From Flavobacterium chilense (lineage in GTDB: Bacteria; Bacteroidota; Bacteroidia; Flavobacteriales; Flavobacteriaceae), in assembly GCF_001602525.1 (NCBI RefSeq), contig NZ_LSYT01000010.1, forward strand, positions 62,001 through 126,000: a stretch of DNA of 64,000 nucleotides, written 5' to 3'. Position 1 is the stretch's first letter, and the number at the start of each line of letters is the position of its first letter. The position numbers were made by a program, and so were the translations under genes. Of this stretch, positions 33,895 to 43,993 are shown one piece after another. Under the pieces are notes generated by a model that was not told the origin of the DNA, did no database searches, and worked only from the letters and a program-made list of their open reading frames with translations.

Positions 33895-36768
33895 TTATTT
33901 TTTCAGGAATTTCATTACCTGAACTTTGTTGTTCTCATCGATTGCTTTTACGATATACAAACCTGCTTTTAACTCGCTTACTCCAAACTGAAAATCCTGA
34001 TTTCCGTTTGAATTAAAACTTTTTACTAATTGTCCTGAAATTGCATATACCTGAACTTTAGTCGTCGCTACATTTAAAGTAAAATAATTTGAAACCGGAT
34101 TTGGATACAAACTAACTGCATTTCCTTTCTCGAAATCAGCTATGGCTAAACTGGCTTGTTTATTTCCGTAAATTCTATATTCTCCTGCCGGTAAATTGAT
34201 GGCTGCATTTACATCTGTAACATTAATTGTCGTATTATCCATTAGATTATACCATGTTCCTGTGTACTTAAATCCTGTAACAACATTTTGTGCCGTAACA
34301 TCAAAATTTGCCACGATCAAAACATCTTTCAATTGTGTTGAAACCAGATTATCATTACTTATTTTAATGTTAACCAATAATGAGTTTACACTTGCAATTG
34401 TAGCCGTACCCGAAAACACTGGCTCTTTTGTTTTAAGGGTAATCATTTTTGCCCAATCGTTGTAAATTTTGTTTCGGTTGGTGTTCCCTAACCAATTATT
34501 CACCCATTGTGGCTGTGGCTTTGTATCTAGTTTACAATCACCTGTAATAGCATCAAAATCTGAGTTTACTGTATTATCGTTACAGTTAAAAATAGAATTT
34601 TCCCAGCCTAATTCTCCAAAATGCCAAATCATTTTAGGTCCCGGAACCAATAATGAAACCGCACCAATTGCAGACATTCTTGACAAAGCTGTGTTTAATG
34701 TTCTTACATTATATGTTCCGCTTGAGTTTCCGTATTGTACGTTTTTATACATCAAACGTTCTTCGTCATGACTTTCTGCATATCCTATTAATCGATTTGC
34801 TGTAAAACCACGACTTGCACTTGTCATTCTTGAAATATCACTTTCACTATCATATCCCATTGACAATTGATTATATGGTTTTGTCATTTTTCCCCAAAGC
34901 ATAATTCCTTTGCTCACAGGGTCTGTAATTCTATAATTTGCCCATTCTTTTTCTTCTGCATCGGTTCCTAAGTGCTCAAAAATAGTATAATGTGCAGGAT
35001 CTAAACTCCAGGAATAATCAGCGTATTTTTTCAGCACATCTACTCTGTCCTGTTGATAGGCATTTGTACAGGATTCATCATTGGCAGTACAAGCTTGTGT
35101 AAAACCTTTGGTTAAATCCCAACGGAAACCATCAATTTTATATTCTTCGATCCATTGTTTGATGACACGCTCTACATAATTTTGAGTTTTTAGTGATTGA
35201 TGATTAAAATCTTCCCCAACGCTATAAGTGTGTTTTGCAACTGTATTAAAATAAGGGTTTTCAACGGTTGGCGAACCAAAACCATCACCATCAGGATCAT
35301 TCATCCACATTCTTACCATTGGATTTCGCCCAAAAGCATGATTTAAGGCTACATCCAGAATAACCGCAATTCCGTTTTGGTGATATAAATCAATAAGCTC
35401 TTTTAATTTATCCGAAGTCCCGTAAAACTTATCCAAAGCCATATGAAACGAAGTATTGTAACCCCAACTTTCATTGCCTTCAAATTCCATTACCGGCATT
35501 AATTCGATAGCATTGATTTTTAATGCTTTAAAATATTCGATTTTATCAATTAAACTCTGATAATTTCTGGCAGCATCAAAATCACGAACCAGCACTTCAT
35601 AAACTACCAATTTATCTTTATCCGGTTTTGTAAAGTTTGTTACTTGCCAATTATAAGGTGTTTGTCCTGTTTTTAGAACCGTTACTTCAAAATTTTGTCC
35701 TGTTGGATAAACAGGCATATTGGGATAGGAAGCCGACGGAATCCCGGCATCATCATAAGGAGACAAAACTAAAGTCGAATATGGATCGGCTGTTTTGACT
35801 AATGAAGGTGAGTTCGCAATAGGAGTTGTTTCGACTACCCAATATTGATACGTATTATTTACTCCCGAAACCAAGCCGGTTAATTCTAACCAAAATTTGC
35901 CTGAAACAGGATCTTTTTTCATGGCATATGCCGACGTTGGCTGCCAGTTATTAAAGCTTCCTGCCACATAAACGAAATCTTTTAAAGGAGCATCAAGAAC
36001 CAAAGTTGCTTTTGTAGCATCAGATGCATTATAATTAATTCCATCAACTAAACCTGTAGGCATCGCTTCTGAAACGGTGTTAGGATTTACTACAACAGAG
36101 AACTTTTTTACAATTGTTGTGGCGCCTTGTGTTATGCTCAATTCATAATTTTGACTATTCACAATATTAGCATGAGAATACGAATAGCCTGATGTACTGG
36201 CATTAGTATTAATAACGGTTCCGTTTGCTTTTAATGAATAGCTTGCCGACCCGTTTGTATTTGTCGCTGTAATATTAAAATTAGCTCCGGATGCTATAAT
36301 AGTCGTACTATTTTCTAAAGGCGCAGTCAGACTAGCCTGAAACGAACCAACTTCTACCAAAATATCCTGTGATTTTTTATCTCCGTTCCCGTTTTTAGCT
36401 TTAATTAAAAAACCAATTCTTCCTATTCCTGTTGTGTTGTAATAGGTTGCAGGTGTGATTATTTTCGTATAAGTATCTGTGGCCGAATTATAAGTAAACT
36501 TGCTTGTTTCGCTGGAATTATCCCAGGAACCATTGTCCGGAGTTCCTTTTTGGTTAATATCATTGATATCAAAAGCCCATGCCCACATATAAAGAGAATG
36601 ATCTAAAATTCCCCAGGAGGTTTCATCTACACTGCTACCATTAATTGTAATCGTTATAGGGTCCGTTTCTTCAAAAACTAAAGGACTAACGGAATATGTA
36701 ACATTTTGCTGCTGTGCAAACGAAATTACAGACAACAAAAAAAATATTGCAAGTAAAGTTTTTTTCAT
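33895..36768 (-). CDS. GH13 alpha-amylase with T9SS C-terminal sorting domain
   Basis: 957 residues. Signal peptide MKKTLLAIFFLLSVISFAQ; N-terminal beta domains; an early-set/CBM48-like unit near 260-310 (DFVYVAGSFNNWQPTSAYAM); a GH13 barrel near 370-800 with nucleophile Asp551 (GFRWDLTKGF), acid Glu598 (YTIFEHLG) and Asp668 (ESHDEERL); a C-terminal beta domain; and a T9SS type A sorting tail (SLYPNPVSNYF, AGLYIVKAIDENNKVQVMKFLKK). It should be exported through T9SS and either anchored or released, cutting starch outside the cell. Last gene of the minus arm of the starch locus, behind a terminator hairpin. Confidence 0.95.
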   Translation of the reverse strand: MKKTLLAIFFLLSVISFAQQQNVTYSVSPLVFEETDPITITINGSSVDETSWGILDHSLYMWAWAFDINDINQKGTPDNGSWDNSSETSKFTYNSATDTYTKIITPATYYNTTGIGRIGFLIKAKNGNGDKKSQDILVEVGSFQASLTAPLENSTTIIASGANFNITATNTNGSASYSLKANGTVINTNASTSGYSYSHANIVNSQNYELSITQGATTIVKKFSVVVNPNTVSEAMPTGLVDGINYNASDATKATLVLDAPLKDFVYVAGSFNNWQPTSAYAMKKDPVSGKFWLELTGLVSGVNNTYQYWVVETTPIANSPSLVKTADPYSTLVLSPYDDAGIPSASYPNMPVYPTGQNFEVTVLKTGQTPYNWQVTNFTKPDKDKLVVYEVLVRDFDAARNYQSLIDKIEYFKALKINAIELMPVMEFEGNESWGYNTSFHMALDKFYGTSDKLKELIDLYHQNGIAVILDVALNHAFGRNPMVRMWMNDPDGDGFGSPTVENPYFNTVAKHTYSVGEDFNHQSLKTQNYVERVIKQWIEEYKIDGFRWDLTKGFTQACTANDESCTNAYQQDRVDVLKKYADYSWSLDPAHYTIFEHLGTDAEEKEWANYRITDPVSKGIMLWGKMTKPYNQLSMGYDSESDISRMTSASRGFTANRLIGYAESHDEERLMYKNVQYGNSSGTYNVRTLNTALSRMSAIGAVSLLVPGPKMIWHFGELGWENSIFNCNDNTVNSDFDAITGDCKLDTKPQPQWVNNWLGNTNRNKIYNDWAKMITLKTKEPVFSGTATIASVNSLLVNIKISNDNLVSTQLKDVLIVANFDVTAQNVVTGFKYTGTWYNLMDNTTINVTDVNAAINLPAGEYRIYGNKQASLAIADFEKGNAVSLYPNPVSNYFTLNVATTKVQVYAISGQLVKSFNSNGNQDFQFGVSELKAGLYIVKAIDENNKVQVMKFLKK

Positions 36769-36806
36769 AATAAGTGTGGTTATTTGGTTAGTTAGTGTGA
36801 TTAAAA

Positions 36807-36831
36807 AAGGGCTATCCCGTAGATAGCCCTT
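36807..36831 (-). terminator. Terminator or attenuator between susE and the amylase
   Basis: AAGGGCTATC (36807-36816) pairs with GATAGCCCTT (36822-36831), followed on the minus strand by TTTTAATC. It sits in the 83-nt gap between susE-like and amylase genes. Confidence 0.7.
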
Positions 36832-36851
36832 ATTAATATTTCAAGAAAAAA

Positions 36852-37949
36852 TTACTCTTGATTTGGAATCATTAAATAGCTTCCGTCTAAGTCATTGAAA
36901 TAAATTACATATTTAGATTTTGCTACCGGAATATTATCTCCTGTTCCGCCTCCGGAGAAAGCAGTATTTCCTCCCCAGGAAACATCCCAACTGTCATTTG
37001 CTCTAAATTTAAGTCCTCCGTCTTTTAATGAAGTAACTCCTAAACTCCAGATATGACCATTAAAAGTAGATTTTTTCATAGCTGTCGATGCATCCCAGCC
37101 TCCTGGTGTACTATCTCCAATAATACCAACTGTTGTATAAGATTTTGCAGCAGTAGCATCATAAGGAACTAATTTATAGGTTAGCTTTTGCACATCCATT
37201 GAAAATGTATAATATCCATCTGCAGGAATTGCAAAATTAGCCGGATCAGGATCTGAATCTTTTCCTCTGTAAACCAAAGCACCAGAAGCACCTCCATACA
37301 TTGGAGCCCAGCTGCCTAAAGTACTAATTGTTTTAAAAGAACCCGCTTTGAAGAATCCTGTAAAAGTATATTCGTTAGTGTTTTTTGGGTTTCTGAATAA
37401 AATCTGATTTCCTTTGTTATTATCCCAGCCTGAAACTGATGCATCACCTACCAAATACCACTCGGTAAACTTATAATCAACTTTTCCGGTATAAGGAGTT
37501 ACACTAATTGTTATAGCAGTTTTAGCCACCTGAGGCACTCCTCCTGAAACGCTTGATGTTACTTTTACATCAAATAAAGAAGCAACATCTGTTTGTGCTC
37601 CAAGATCAATTGCTCCCTGATTTAAATCTTTAACAAGTATTGAAGCTTCAGTAATATTACTTGTCGTTGCAAGAGTTACTGCTTTTGTAAAATCACCACC
37701 TTTTTTATCGATCAACAAAGTATATTTTACAACAACACTAGCAGAATACTTTGCAGCTGACCATGTAAATTTTGCAGCTTCTTCTGTTGGTTTATTTGCA
37801 TCCAGAACAAATACTTTTCCTGTAGCAGGAGCAGTAATTTCGGGTGTAGAAACAGCCTCAACAATTGGTCTTTCATCTACAGCATCAGCATTACATGATA
37901 CCGCAAGTACACCAATAAATGCGATTAAAATTTTATATATATTTTTCAT
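36852..37949 (-). CDS. susE: SusE/SusF-family starch-binding lipoprotein
   Basis: 365 residues with lipoprotein signal (IYKILIAFIGVLAVSCNAD). SusE-domain N-terminal Ig-like part (residues about 30-150: ITAPATGKVFVLDANKPTEEAAKFTWSAAKYS), then two carbohydrate-binding beta-domains with aromatic pairs (EWYLVGDASVSGWDNNKGN; TVGIIGDSTPGGWDASTAM). Anchored to the outer membrane facing outward, it binds starch and holds it near SusCD. Follows susD by 20 nt. Single SusE/F gene here, whereas Bacteroides has two. Confidence 0.93.
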   Translation of the reverse strand: MKNIYKILIAFIGVLAVSCNADAVDERPIVEAVSTPEITAPATGKVFVLDANKPTEEAAKFTWSAAKYSASVVVKYTLLIDKKGGDFTKAVTLATTSNITEASILVKDLNQGAIDLGAQTDVASLFDVKVTSSVSGGVPQVAKTAITISVTPYTGKVDYKFTEWYLVGDASVSGWDNNKGNQILFRNPKNTNEYTFTGFFKAGSFKTISTLGSWAPMYGGASGALVYRGKDSDPDPANFAIPADGYYTFSMDVQKLTYKLVPYDATAAKSYTTVGIIGDSTPGGWDASTAMKKSTFNGHIWSLGVTSLKDGGLKFRANDSWDVSWGGNTAFSGGGTGDNIPVAKSKYVIYFNDLDGSYLMIPNQE

Positions 37950-37969
37950 TTTACTGTTTTATAAAGGTG

Positions 37970-39577
37970 TTAGTATCCTGGATTTTGTTTCAAAGTTGGA
38001 TTTGCCTGAATGTTTCTTGCAGGAATAGGCATTAAATCTCTAAAAGATTCTGTTGCATTACCATTCATAGATCCACCTTTCCATTGCCAGATTTTAGATC
38101 CTCCGGTAAATTTTCCAAAACGAATTAAATCTGTTCTTCTGTGGCATTCCCAAAACAATTCGCGTCCTCTTTCTGCCAGGATAAAATCAAGTGTTAAATC
38201 TGCACTAGAAATTGGCGTTGTTTTGGCTCTCGCTCTAATTTGATTTATGTACGTCACTGCATTACCTATATTACCAGTACTCGCTCCTCTTACTGTAGCT
38301 TCAGCATACATCAAATAAACATCAGATAATCTAAACATTGGGAAGTCAGTATCCGGAACGTCTGTTCTTTGTGCTTTAGAACCATCAGAGTTCACATTGA
38401 TAAACTTAGTTACAGCATAACCATCTGTAAATGCTCCAACATTTTTAATGTCTAAAGATTGTCCGTCTGTATAAAATGTCCCTCTTTTATCTGCTGTAGC
38501 AGTTGCGTCAGGAAAAAGAGCCACAAATTCTTTACGGGTTCTGGTTCCTTGCCATCCTCCATCCATACCCAGATTAGAAGAAACCATACTACCTCCAATA
38601 GATGCATGAATTATAAAACTCATTCCTCCACCAACGGCTCTAATAGCATTACCATCACTTATTACAGGAAAAATAAACTCACTTTGAGCTCCGTTTCTGT
38701 TATTATCTGCTGAGAACAAATAATTGTAAGGAACATTTGCAAAAGTATAGCCTGAACTGGTAATGATATCATTACACAATGCTGCAGCTTCGTTATTTTT
38801 CTCTACTCCTGTATATACCTTAGAGTTTAGATAAATTTGCGCCAATAAAAATTTAGCAGCTGTTTTATCTACTCTTCCATATTCGTTAGATTTAGAAGCA
38901 GCCAAACTACTATCTAAATCTTTTAATTCAGATTCAATATAAGCAAAAACTTCTGCTCTTGTTTTTTGTACAGGATAAAACAATCCAACCGGATCAGCTT
39001 CTGTTGTAATAGGCACATTCCCGAACAAATCCATTAAATTGTAATATGAAAATGCTCTTAAAAAACGAGCTTCAGCTCTAAATGTAGCGATTTGAGCTTT
39101 TAAACCAGCATCAACACCTCTTGCTGTTAATTTTTCATCAGTAGTTTGTCTTAAAAACTCATTAGCAACACTAATTTCATAGAATGCTCTTGAATAAGCC
39201 CCTGCAAGAAATTCGTTTGCAGGTGACCACATTTGAGTATTTAATGTTGGCAAAGTACCGTCGGCCCAGGCAATAATTGATTCATCAGTAGGAAGCTCTT
39301 GTGTCACAAAAAGTAATCTTAAGTAACTACTAAAATCTCCGCCAAGTCCTGCAATATCCGGTTTACCATCTCCGTCATTACCTCCTACATATAAACCTGC
39401 ATATAATTTTGCTAATACCTGTTTGTATGAAGCCGGGTCCTGAAAAAAGGTCTCAGATAAAAATTCGTTTTTATCACGTGGCGTCACATCAAGGTCGCCA
39501 GTACACGAAGTAAGCGTCAAATTCAATCCTAAAATAAATAGGAAGAAATAAGATATATGTTTAAATGATATTTTCAT
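37970..39577 (-). CDS. susD: SusD-family starch-binding lipoprotein
   Basis: 535 residues from ATG 39577 (MKISFKHISYFFLFILGLNLTLTSCTGD). An upstream in-frame ATG at 39628 lies inside the end of susC and would spoil the lipoprotein signal. RagB/SusD features: helical TPR-like part (KQVLAKLYAGLYVGG, AQIATFRAEARFLRAFSYYNLMDLFGNVPI), and the C-terminal region FRLSDVYLMYAEA, INQIRARA, ILAERGRELFWECHRRTDLIRFGKF. It is the lid over the SusC barrel and captures malto-oligosaccharides. 37 nt downstream of susC. Confidence 0.96.
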   Translation of the reverse strand: MKISFKHISYFFLFILGLNLTLTSCTGDLDVTPRDKNEFLSETFFQDPASYKQVLAKLYAGLYVGGNDGDGKPDIAGLGGDFSSYLRLLFVTQELPTDESIIAWADGTLPTLNTQMWSPANEFLAGAYSRAFYEISVANEFLRQTTDEKLTARGVDAGLKAQIATFRAEARFLRAFSYYNLMDLFGNVPITTEADPVGLFYPVQKTRAEVFAYIESELKDLDSSLAASKSNEYGRVDKTAAKFLLAQIYLNSKVYTGVEKNNEAAALCNDIITSSGYTFANVPYNYLFSADNNRNGAQSEFIFPVISDGNAIRAVGGGMSFIIHASIGGSMVSSNLGMDGGWQGTRTRKEFVALFPDATATADKRGTFYTDGQSLDIKNVGAFTDGYAVTKFINVNSDGSKAQRTDVPDTDFPMFRLSDVYLMYAEATVRGASTGNIGNAVTYINQIRARAKTTPISSADLTLDFILAERGRELFWECHRRTDLIRFGKFTGGSKIWQWKGGSMNGNATESFRDLMPIPARNIQANPTLKQNPGY

Positions 39578-39614
39578 TTTATTTGTTTTTAAAATTTGTT
39601 TTTTCAGTGCTTGA

Positions 39615-42590
39615 TTAGAAACTTGCATTTACACCAAACAAGAATGTTCTTGCTCTAGGATATACATTATTATCAATTCCGTTGAATTTTTCCGGATCTA
39701 AACCTTTGTATTTTGTAAGTACAAAAACATTCTGAACACCTGCTGTAAATCTTAAACTAGCTGATTTTAATAATGTTTTATCGAAAGTATAACCAAGAGT
39801 TACATTATCTAACTTAATAAAAGAAGCATCTTTGATATAGTAATCAGACAAATAACGTGATGTACCATTATCCTCATAAGTAAATCCTGTATTAAGATAA
39901 TCAGTACTTACATTAGATAAATCTGTTTGTCTTCTTAAACCTGCATCAGAATAACCTAAATTAGAACTCACATTATCAAAAATATAATTTCCTAAACTAG
40001 CTCTCCAGTTCATTGTAAAATCAAACTTTTTGTAGTTTAAAGTAGAGAACAAACCAAATGTGTAGTCTGCTGCCGGTTTATGAAATCTGTAACGGTCTCC
40101 GTCATCAATTTTACCATCTCCATTTCTGTCTACATAAGCTCCAGCAATTGGTTTTTTATTTGCATCGTATAATTGTTGGTATACCAAAAATGATTCTGGT
40201 GCAAAACCTACAGAGTTAACCTCAATTTTATTTCCACCACCACCAGCGATATTATCTCCGGTTAAGTATCCGTCAAAACCTGGAACAGTAACACCTAAAC
40301 TTGTTATTTTTCGATCAATATAAGTCGTATTAAAAGCAACATTCCAATTCAGTTTATCTCCTTTGATAATATCCGACTGAATATTAAACTCAACCCCTCT
40401 GGTTGTTAAACTACCAACATTATAAGTTCCGGAATTTCTGATATTTGCTCCATCTGGTACTACAACATCAGCTAATAAATCAGTTGATTTTTTATCAAAA
40501 TAGTTTAATGTACCTGTAATTCTGTCATTAAGGAATCCGAAATCAACTCCAACGTTCATCTCTCCTAATTCTTCCCATTTGATATTTTCATTGTATCCTT
40601 CTGGTCTTGCTGTTTTATAAATAGTATTTCCAAAAATATACTGAGAATTAATAGTTCCAAGCGTAACTCTTCTTAAGTAATCATACTGAGCTGTAATATC
40701 CTGTTGCCCTGTTGTACCGTAACCTACTCTTAATTTTAAACTTGAAAGTGTGCTATTGCCTTTTAAGAAAGATTCTTCAGCAACATTCCATGCAAAAGCT
40801 GCTCCTCCAAAATTACCCCATCTGTTTTCTTTAGAAAAACGTGAAGTTCCGTCTCTTCTGTAATTTAGCGTTAATAAATAACGGCTGTCATAATTTAAAG
40901 TCAAACGACCAAAGAAAGATTGTAAATTAACATCCGGATCAATAGTAGTCAACTCATTACGTGTTGGCTGTGTAGTCTCACCAGATTCATATTTCTGTTT
41001 TTGAAACATTTGATAGTTATATCCGGCAGTTGCATCGATTTTAAGCTTTCCTAAATCTTTAGTATAATTAAAATACGTATTTAAGTTTTTGTTCTGAAGA
41101 TTATTGGTGTAACTATTGTAGTTTCCTAAATTCACCCAATTTCCTGTACTAAAAGCATTTGGCTGATATCCTAAAGCACTTTCTGTACTTTGTCTGTTGT
41201 ATCCGTTACTATCGAATCTATCGATACCTGCTTCAGCAATGATTCTTAAATCTTCAAAGAAATGAAATTTATAATCTACTTTAATATTTCCCCATTTTCT
41301 GGTAGAAGTTGCTCTTTTATCCTCCTGATTTAATCTTGCAACCGGGTTTCTTGAAGGTAATAATGGTAAATTTCCGTTAGGCTCTAACCATTCAAAATAT
41401 CCTCCGTAACGAGATCCTGACTGATAAACAGGTTGTGTTGGATCAAAACCTATTGCACCGCCAATAATTGCTGCTTCGTCTTGAAATTGATTTTTAGCAA
41501 AAGCTAAATTTCCGCTAATATCAATTTTTAAGTGATTATCAAATAAAACCGGGTTTAACGATATCGATGTCGTAGTTCTTTCAAAAGAAGTATTTCTTAG
41601 GATACCTGGATTATCAACATTTCCAACAGATAAACGAACTGGTAATTTATTAAACAATGAACCGCTTACAGATATATTATTGTTAGTTGTTAAAGCAGTA
41701 TGGAAAATTTCATCCTGCCAGTTTGTATTTGCTTTACCCAATAATGCCTTTTGAGCATCAGTACCTTTTGTATTTACTAAATTACGAAATTGATCTGCAC
41801 TTAACACATCAACAGTATTAGCCACTGTATTAACACCTAGCTGTGAGCTAAAGTTAACTTTTATACCACCTTTAGTTCCTTTTTTAGTTGTAATTACAAT
41901 TACACCATTTGCAGCACGTGAACCATAAATTGCAGCTGCAGAAGCATCTTTTAAAACTGTAAAAGATTCAATATCATTAGGATCAATAGTAGATAAAATA
42001 CTAGTTGCACCACTAGGAACTGCATTACTTAACGGAAGTCCGTCTAATATAATCAAAGGCTCATTAGAAGCTGTTAAAGAAGATCCTCCACGAATTCTGA
42101 TATCTGCTTTTGCTCCCGGAGCACCACCTCCAACAACATTTACACCAGCGATACGACCGCTAATTAAGCTTTCCGGAGTTACGTTAATTCCTTTATTAAA
42201 TTCTTTAGCAGAAATTTGAGATACAGAACCTGTTGCATCTTTTTTCTTAACAGTACCATAACCTACTTGTACCACAACTTCTTTAAGTTGATTCGTATCT
42301 TCTTCTAAAGAAACATTTAATGTTTCCTGACCGTTAAAAGTTATAGTTGACGTCTTGTACCCAATAAATGAAACAACAATTTTGTCCCCGTTTTTTACAT
42401 TAGATAACTGAAATTTACCGTCAAAATCTGTTGATGTTCCGCCCGGAGCACCTTGTACACTTACGTTTACTCCCGGGATTGGTTGCCCCGTTGCATGATC
42501 AGCAACCGTTCCTTTTAAAGTGCTTTGAGCTAACACAGTAAATGGCAACAGCAGGAATAAAAATAACAACTTTTTGTAAATTGTTTTCAT
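39615..42590 (-). CDS. susC: SusC/RagA-family TonB-linked outer-membrane transporter
   Basis: 991 residues. Signal peptide (MKTIYKKLLFLFLLLPFTVLAQ), carboxypeptidase-regulatory-like domain near 23-95 (LKGTVADHATGQPIPGVNVSVQG, FDGKFQLSNVKNGDKIVVSFIGYK), plug near 110-225 (VQVGYGTVKKKDATGSV, IRGGSSLTASNEPLIILDGLPL, DPNDIESFTVLKDASAAAIYGSRAANGVIVITTKKG), then a 22-strand barrel. Energised by TonB, it imports malto-oligosaccharides bound by SusD. First gene of the minus arm; its promoter carries a palindrome likely bound by the divergent LacI-type regulator. Confidence 0.96.
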   Translation of the reverse strand: MKTIYKKLLFLFLLLPFTVLAQSTLKGTVADHATGQPIPGVNVSVQGAPGGTSTDFDGKFQLSNVKNGDKIVVSFIGYKTSTITFNGQETLNVSLEEDTNQLKEVVVQVGYGTVKKKDATGSVSQISAKEFNKGINVTPESLISGRIAGVNVVGGGAPGAKADIRIRGGSSLTASNEPLIILDGLPLSNAVPSGATSILSTIDPNDIESFTVLKDASAAAIYGSRAANGVIVITTKKGTKGGIKVNFSSQLGVNTVANTVDVLSADQFRNLVNTKGTDAQKALLGKANTNWQDEIFHTALTTNNNISVSGSLFNKLPVRLSVGNVDNPGILRNTSFERTTTSISLNPVLFDNHLKIDISGNLAFAKNQFQDEAAIIGGAIGFDPTQPVYQSGSRYGGYFEWLEPNGNLPLLPSRNPVARLNQEDKRATSTRKWGNIKVDYKFHFFEDLRIIAEAGIDRFDSNGYNRQSTESALGYQPNAFSTGNWVNLGNYNSYTNNLQNKNLNTYFNYTKDLGKLKIDATAGYNYQMFQKQKYESGETTQPTRNELTTIDPDVNLQSFFGRLTLNYDSRYLLTLNYRRDGTSRFSKENRWGNFGGAAFAWNVAEESFLKGNSTLSSLKLRVGYGTTGQQDITAQYDYLRRVTLGTINSQYIFGNTIYKTARPEGYNENIKWEELGEMNVGVDFGFLNDRITGTLNYFDKKSTDLLADVVVPDGANIRNSGTYNVGSLTTRGVEFNIQSDIIKGDKLNWNVAFNTTYIDRKITSLGVTVPGFDGYLTGDNIAGGGGNKIEVNSVGFAPESFLVYQQLYDANKKPIAGAYVDRNGDGKIDDGDRYRFHKPAADYTFGLFSTLNYKKFDFTMNWRASLGNYIFDNVSSNLGYSDAGLRRQTDLSNVSTDYLNTGFTYEDNGTSRYLSDYYIKDASFIKLDNVTLGYTFDKTLLKSASLRFTAGVQNVFVLTKYKGLDPEKFNGIDNNVYPRARTFLFGVNASF

Positions 42591-42655
42591 ACTTTTTGTT
42601 TAAATTAGTTTGAGTTTTTGATTGTTAGTTAAGTTTTTAATTTTACTTCGAATTT

Positions 42656-42684
42656 CAAAATTAGGAATTTATTAACACGACCAA
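42656..42684 (-). promoter_or_regulatory. susC promoter
   Basis: Minus-strand TTG (42684-42682), 18-nt spacer, TAATTTTG (42663-42656), an exact TAnnTTTG, giving a 5' leader of about 60 nt. The -33 TTG is part of the palindrome at 42682-42691. Confidence 0.6.
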
Positions 42685-42691
42685 CCGGTTG
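42682..42691. promoter_or_regulatory. Candidate LacI-family operator in the susC / regulator gap
   Basis: CAACCGGTTG is a perfect 10-bp palindrome with the central CG typical of LacI-family operators. It lies in the divergent gap between susC and the LacI-type gene and covers the -33 element of the susC promoter, so bound protein would block polymerase. Confidence 0.5.
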
Positions 42692-42826
42692 CAATTTTTA
42701 TTGGTTTACGAAAACGTGGTAGTGTTGAAAACTTTCTATTTTTTGTAATCTTTTAAGTCAAAAATTGCTGAATATAAAAATTTCAGATACCTTTATTAAC
42801 AATTAGATTTTTTTCAAATAACTACT

Positions 42827-43858
42827 ATGAAACGAAAAATAACCCTAAAACAGATTGCAAAGGAACTTGATGTCTCTATTTCAACTGTCTCTAAATCACT
42901 TAGAAACAGCTTAGAAATAGGGGAAGAAACACGTTTAAAAGTGCAGGCTTTTGCAAAGTTTTACAACTACAAGCCTAACAATATTGCCCTTAGTTTAAAA
43001 AATCGAAAAACCAAAAGTATTGGTATTATCATTCCGGAAATTGTACATTATTTTTTCTCTACTGTCATCAACGGAATCGAACAGGTTGCGAATGAAAATG
43101 GCTACAGCGTTGTCATCTGTTTATCTGATGATTCTTTTGATAAAGAAGTACTAAACATGGAAATGCTGGCCAACGGAAGCATCGATGGTTTTATCATGTC
43201 TCTCTCTAAAGAAACCCAGTTTAAAGGCGATTTTCACCATATTACAGAAGTCATCAATCAGGGAATGCCCGTTGTCATGTTCGACCGTGTAACCAACGAT
43301 ATTTTGTGTGATAAAGTTATTATTGATGATAAAGCTGCCGCTTATGAAGCCGTTCAGAGTCTGATTGATAGTGGCAGAAAAAAGATTGCTTTAGTAACCA
43401 CTGTTGATTATGTAAGTGTTGGAAAGTTGAGAACTGACGGTTACGAAAAAGCACTTCTGGATAACGAAATTCCTTTCAACGAAGATTTAATTATAAAAAT
43501 TGAAGATGTCGATACCTGCGAAATCACCATCAGCCAGCTTTTGCACGACAGAGCTTTTGATGCTGTTTTTGCGGTAAACGAGCTTTTTGCAGTAACCATT
43601 ATCAAAACTGCAAGCAAAATGGGGTTAAAAGTTCCCGAAGATCTTGCCGTAATTGCTTTTACAGACGGAATCATCTCAAAATACTCTACACCAAGCATTA
43701 CAACTGTAAGCCAGAGTGGTGAAAAAATGGGAAATAAAGCGGCTAAAATGCTGATCGAAAGACTCGAAGCCGAACACGATGATGATGACGAAGAAAACGA
43801 AAACTACACCACAGAAGTTATCGAAACACACTTAATACAACGAGAATCTACTGACTAA
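42827..43858 (+). CDS. LacI-family transcriptional regulator of the starch locus
   Basis: 343 residues. N-terminal HTH and hinge helix (TLKQIAKELDVSISTVSKSLRNSLEIGEETRLKVQAFAKFYNYKPNNIALSLKN, residues 5-60) followed by a periplasmic-binding-like sensor domain (SIGIIIPEIVHYFFSTVINGIEQ, DGFIMSLSKE, DLAVIAFTDGIISKYSTPSITTVSQ). Unlike Bacteroides SusR, which is a membrane-bound regulator, this is a cytosolic sugar-responsive repressor or activator. Inducer is probably maltose or a product of its breakdown (inferred). TTG (42765) and TACCTTTA (42788-42795) 20 nt apart form a possible promoter. Divergent from susC. Confidence 0.93.
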   Translation: MKRKITLKQIAKELDVSISTVSKSLRNSLEIGEETRLKVQAFAKFYNYKPNNIALSLKNRKTKSIGIIIPEIVHYFFSTVINGIEQVANENGYSVVICLSDDSFDKEVLNMEMLANGSIDGFIMSLSKETQFKGDFHHITEVINQGMPVVMFDRVTNDILCDKVIIDDKAAAYEAVQSLIDSGRKKIALVTTVDYVSVGKLRTDGYEKALLDNEIPFNEDLIIKIEDVDTCEITISQLLHDRAFDAVFAVNELFAVTIIKTASKMGLKVPEDLAVIAFTDGIISKYSTPSITTVSQSGEKMGNKAAKMLIERLEAEHDDDDEENENYTTEVIETHLIQRESTD

Positions 43859-43885
43859 TTTTCTTAAAATCAACACATTCTAAAG

Positions 43886-43911
43886 TCATAAATAACATTT
43901 ATGATTTTTTT
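43886..43911 (+). terminator. AT-rich terminator after the LacI-type gene
   Basis: TCATAAAT (43886-43893) pairs with ATTTATGA (43897-43904), loop AAC, then TTTTTTT. It would separate the regulator transcript from the permease operon. Confidence 0.55.
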
Positions 43912-43993
43912 GTTAGCATAAATAAAAAAATAATTAATACTTTTACGCCTGCTCAAAGCTTTTACTTTTACTTCGAAACCATAAGTAAGTTTT

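Noticed and set aside
39578..39628. Longer SusD start overlapping susC
   Set aside because: It would place 17 polar residues before the lipoprotein signal, which starts properly at ATG 39577.
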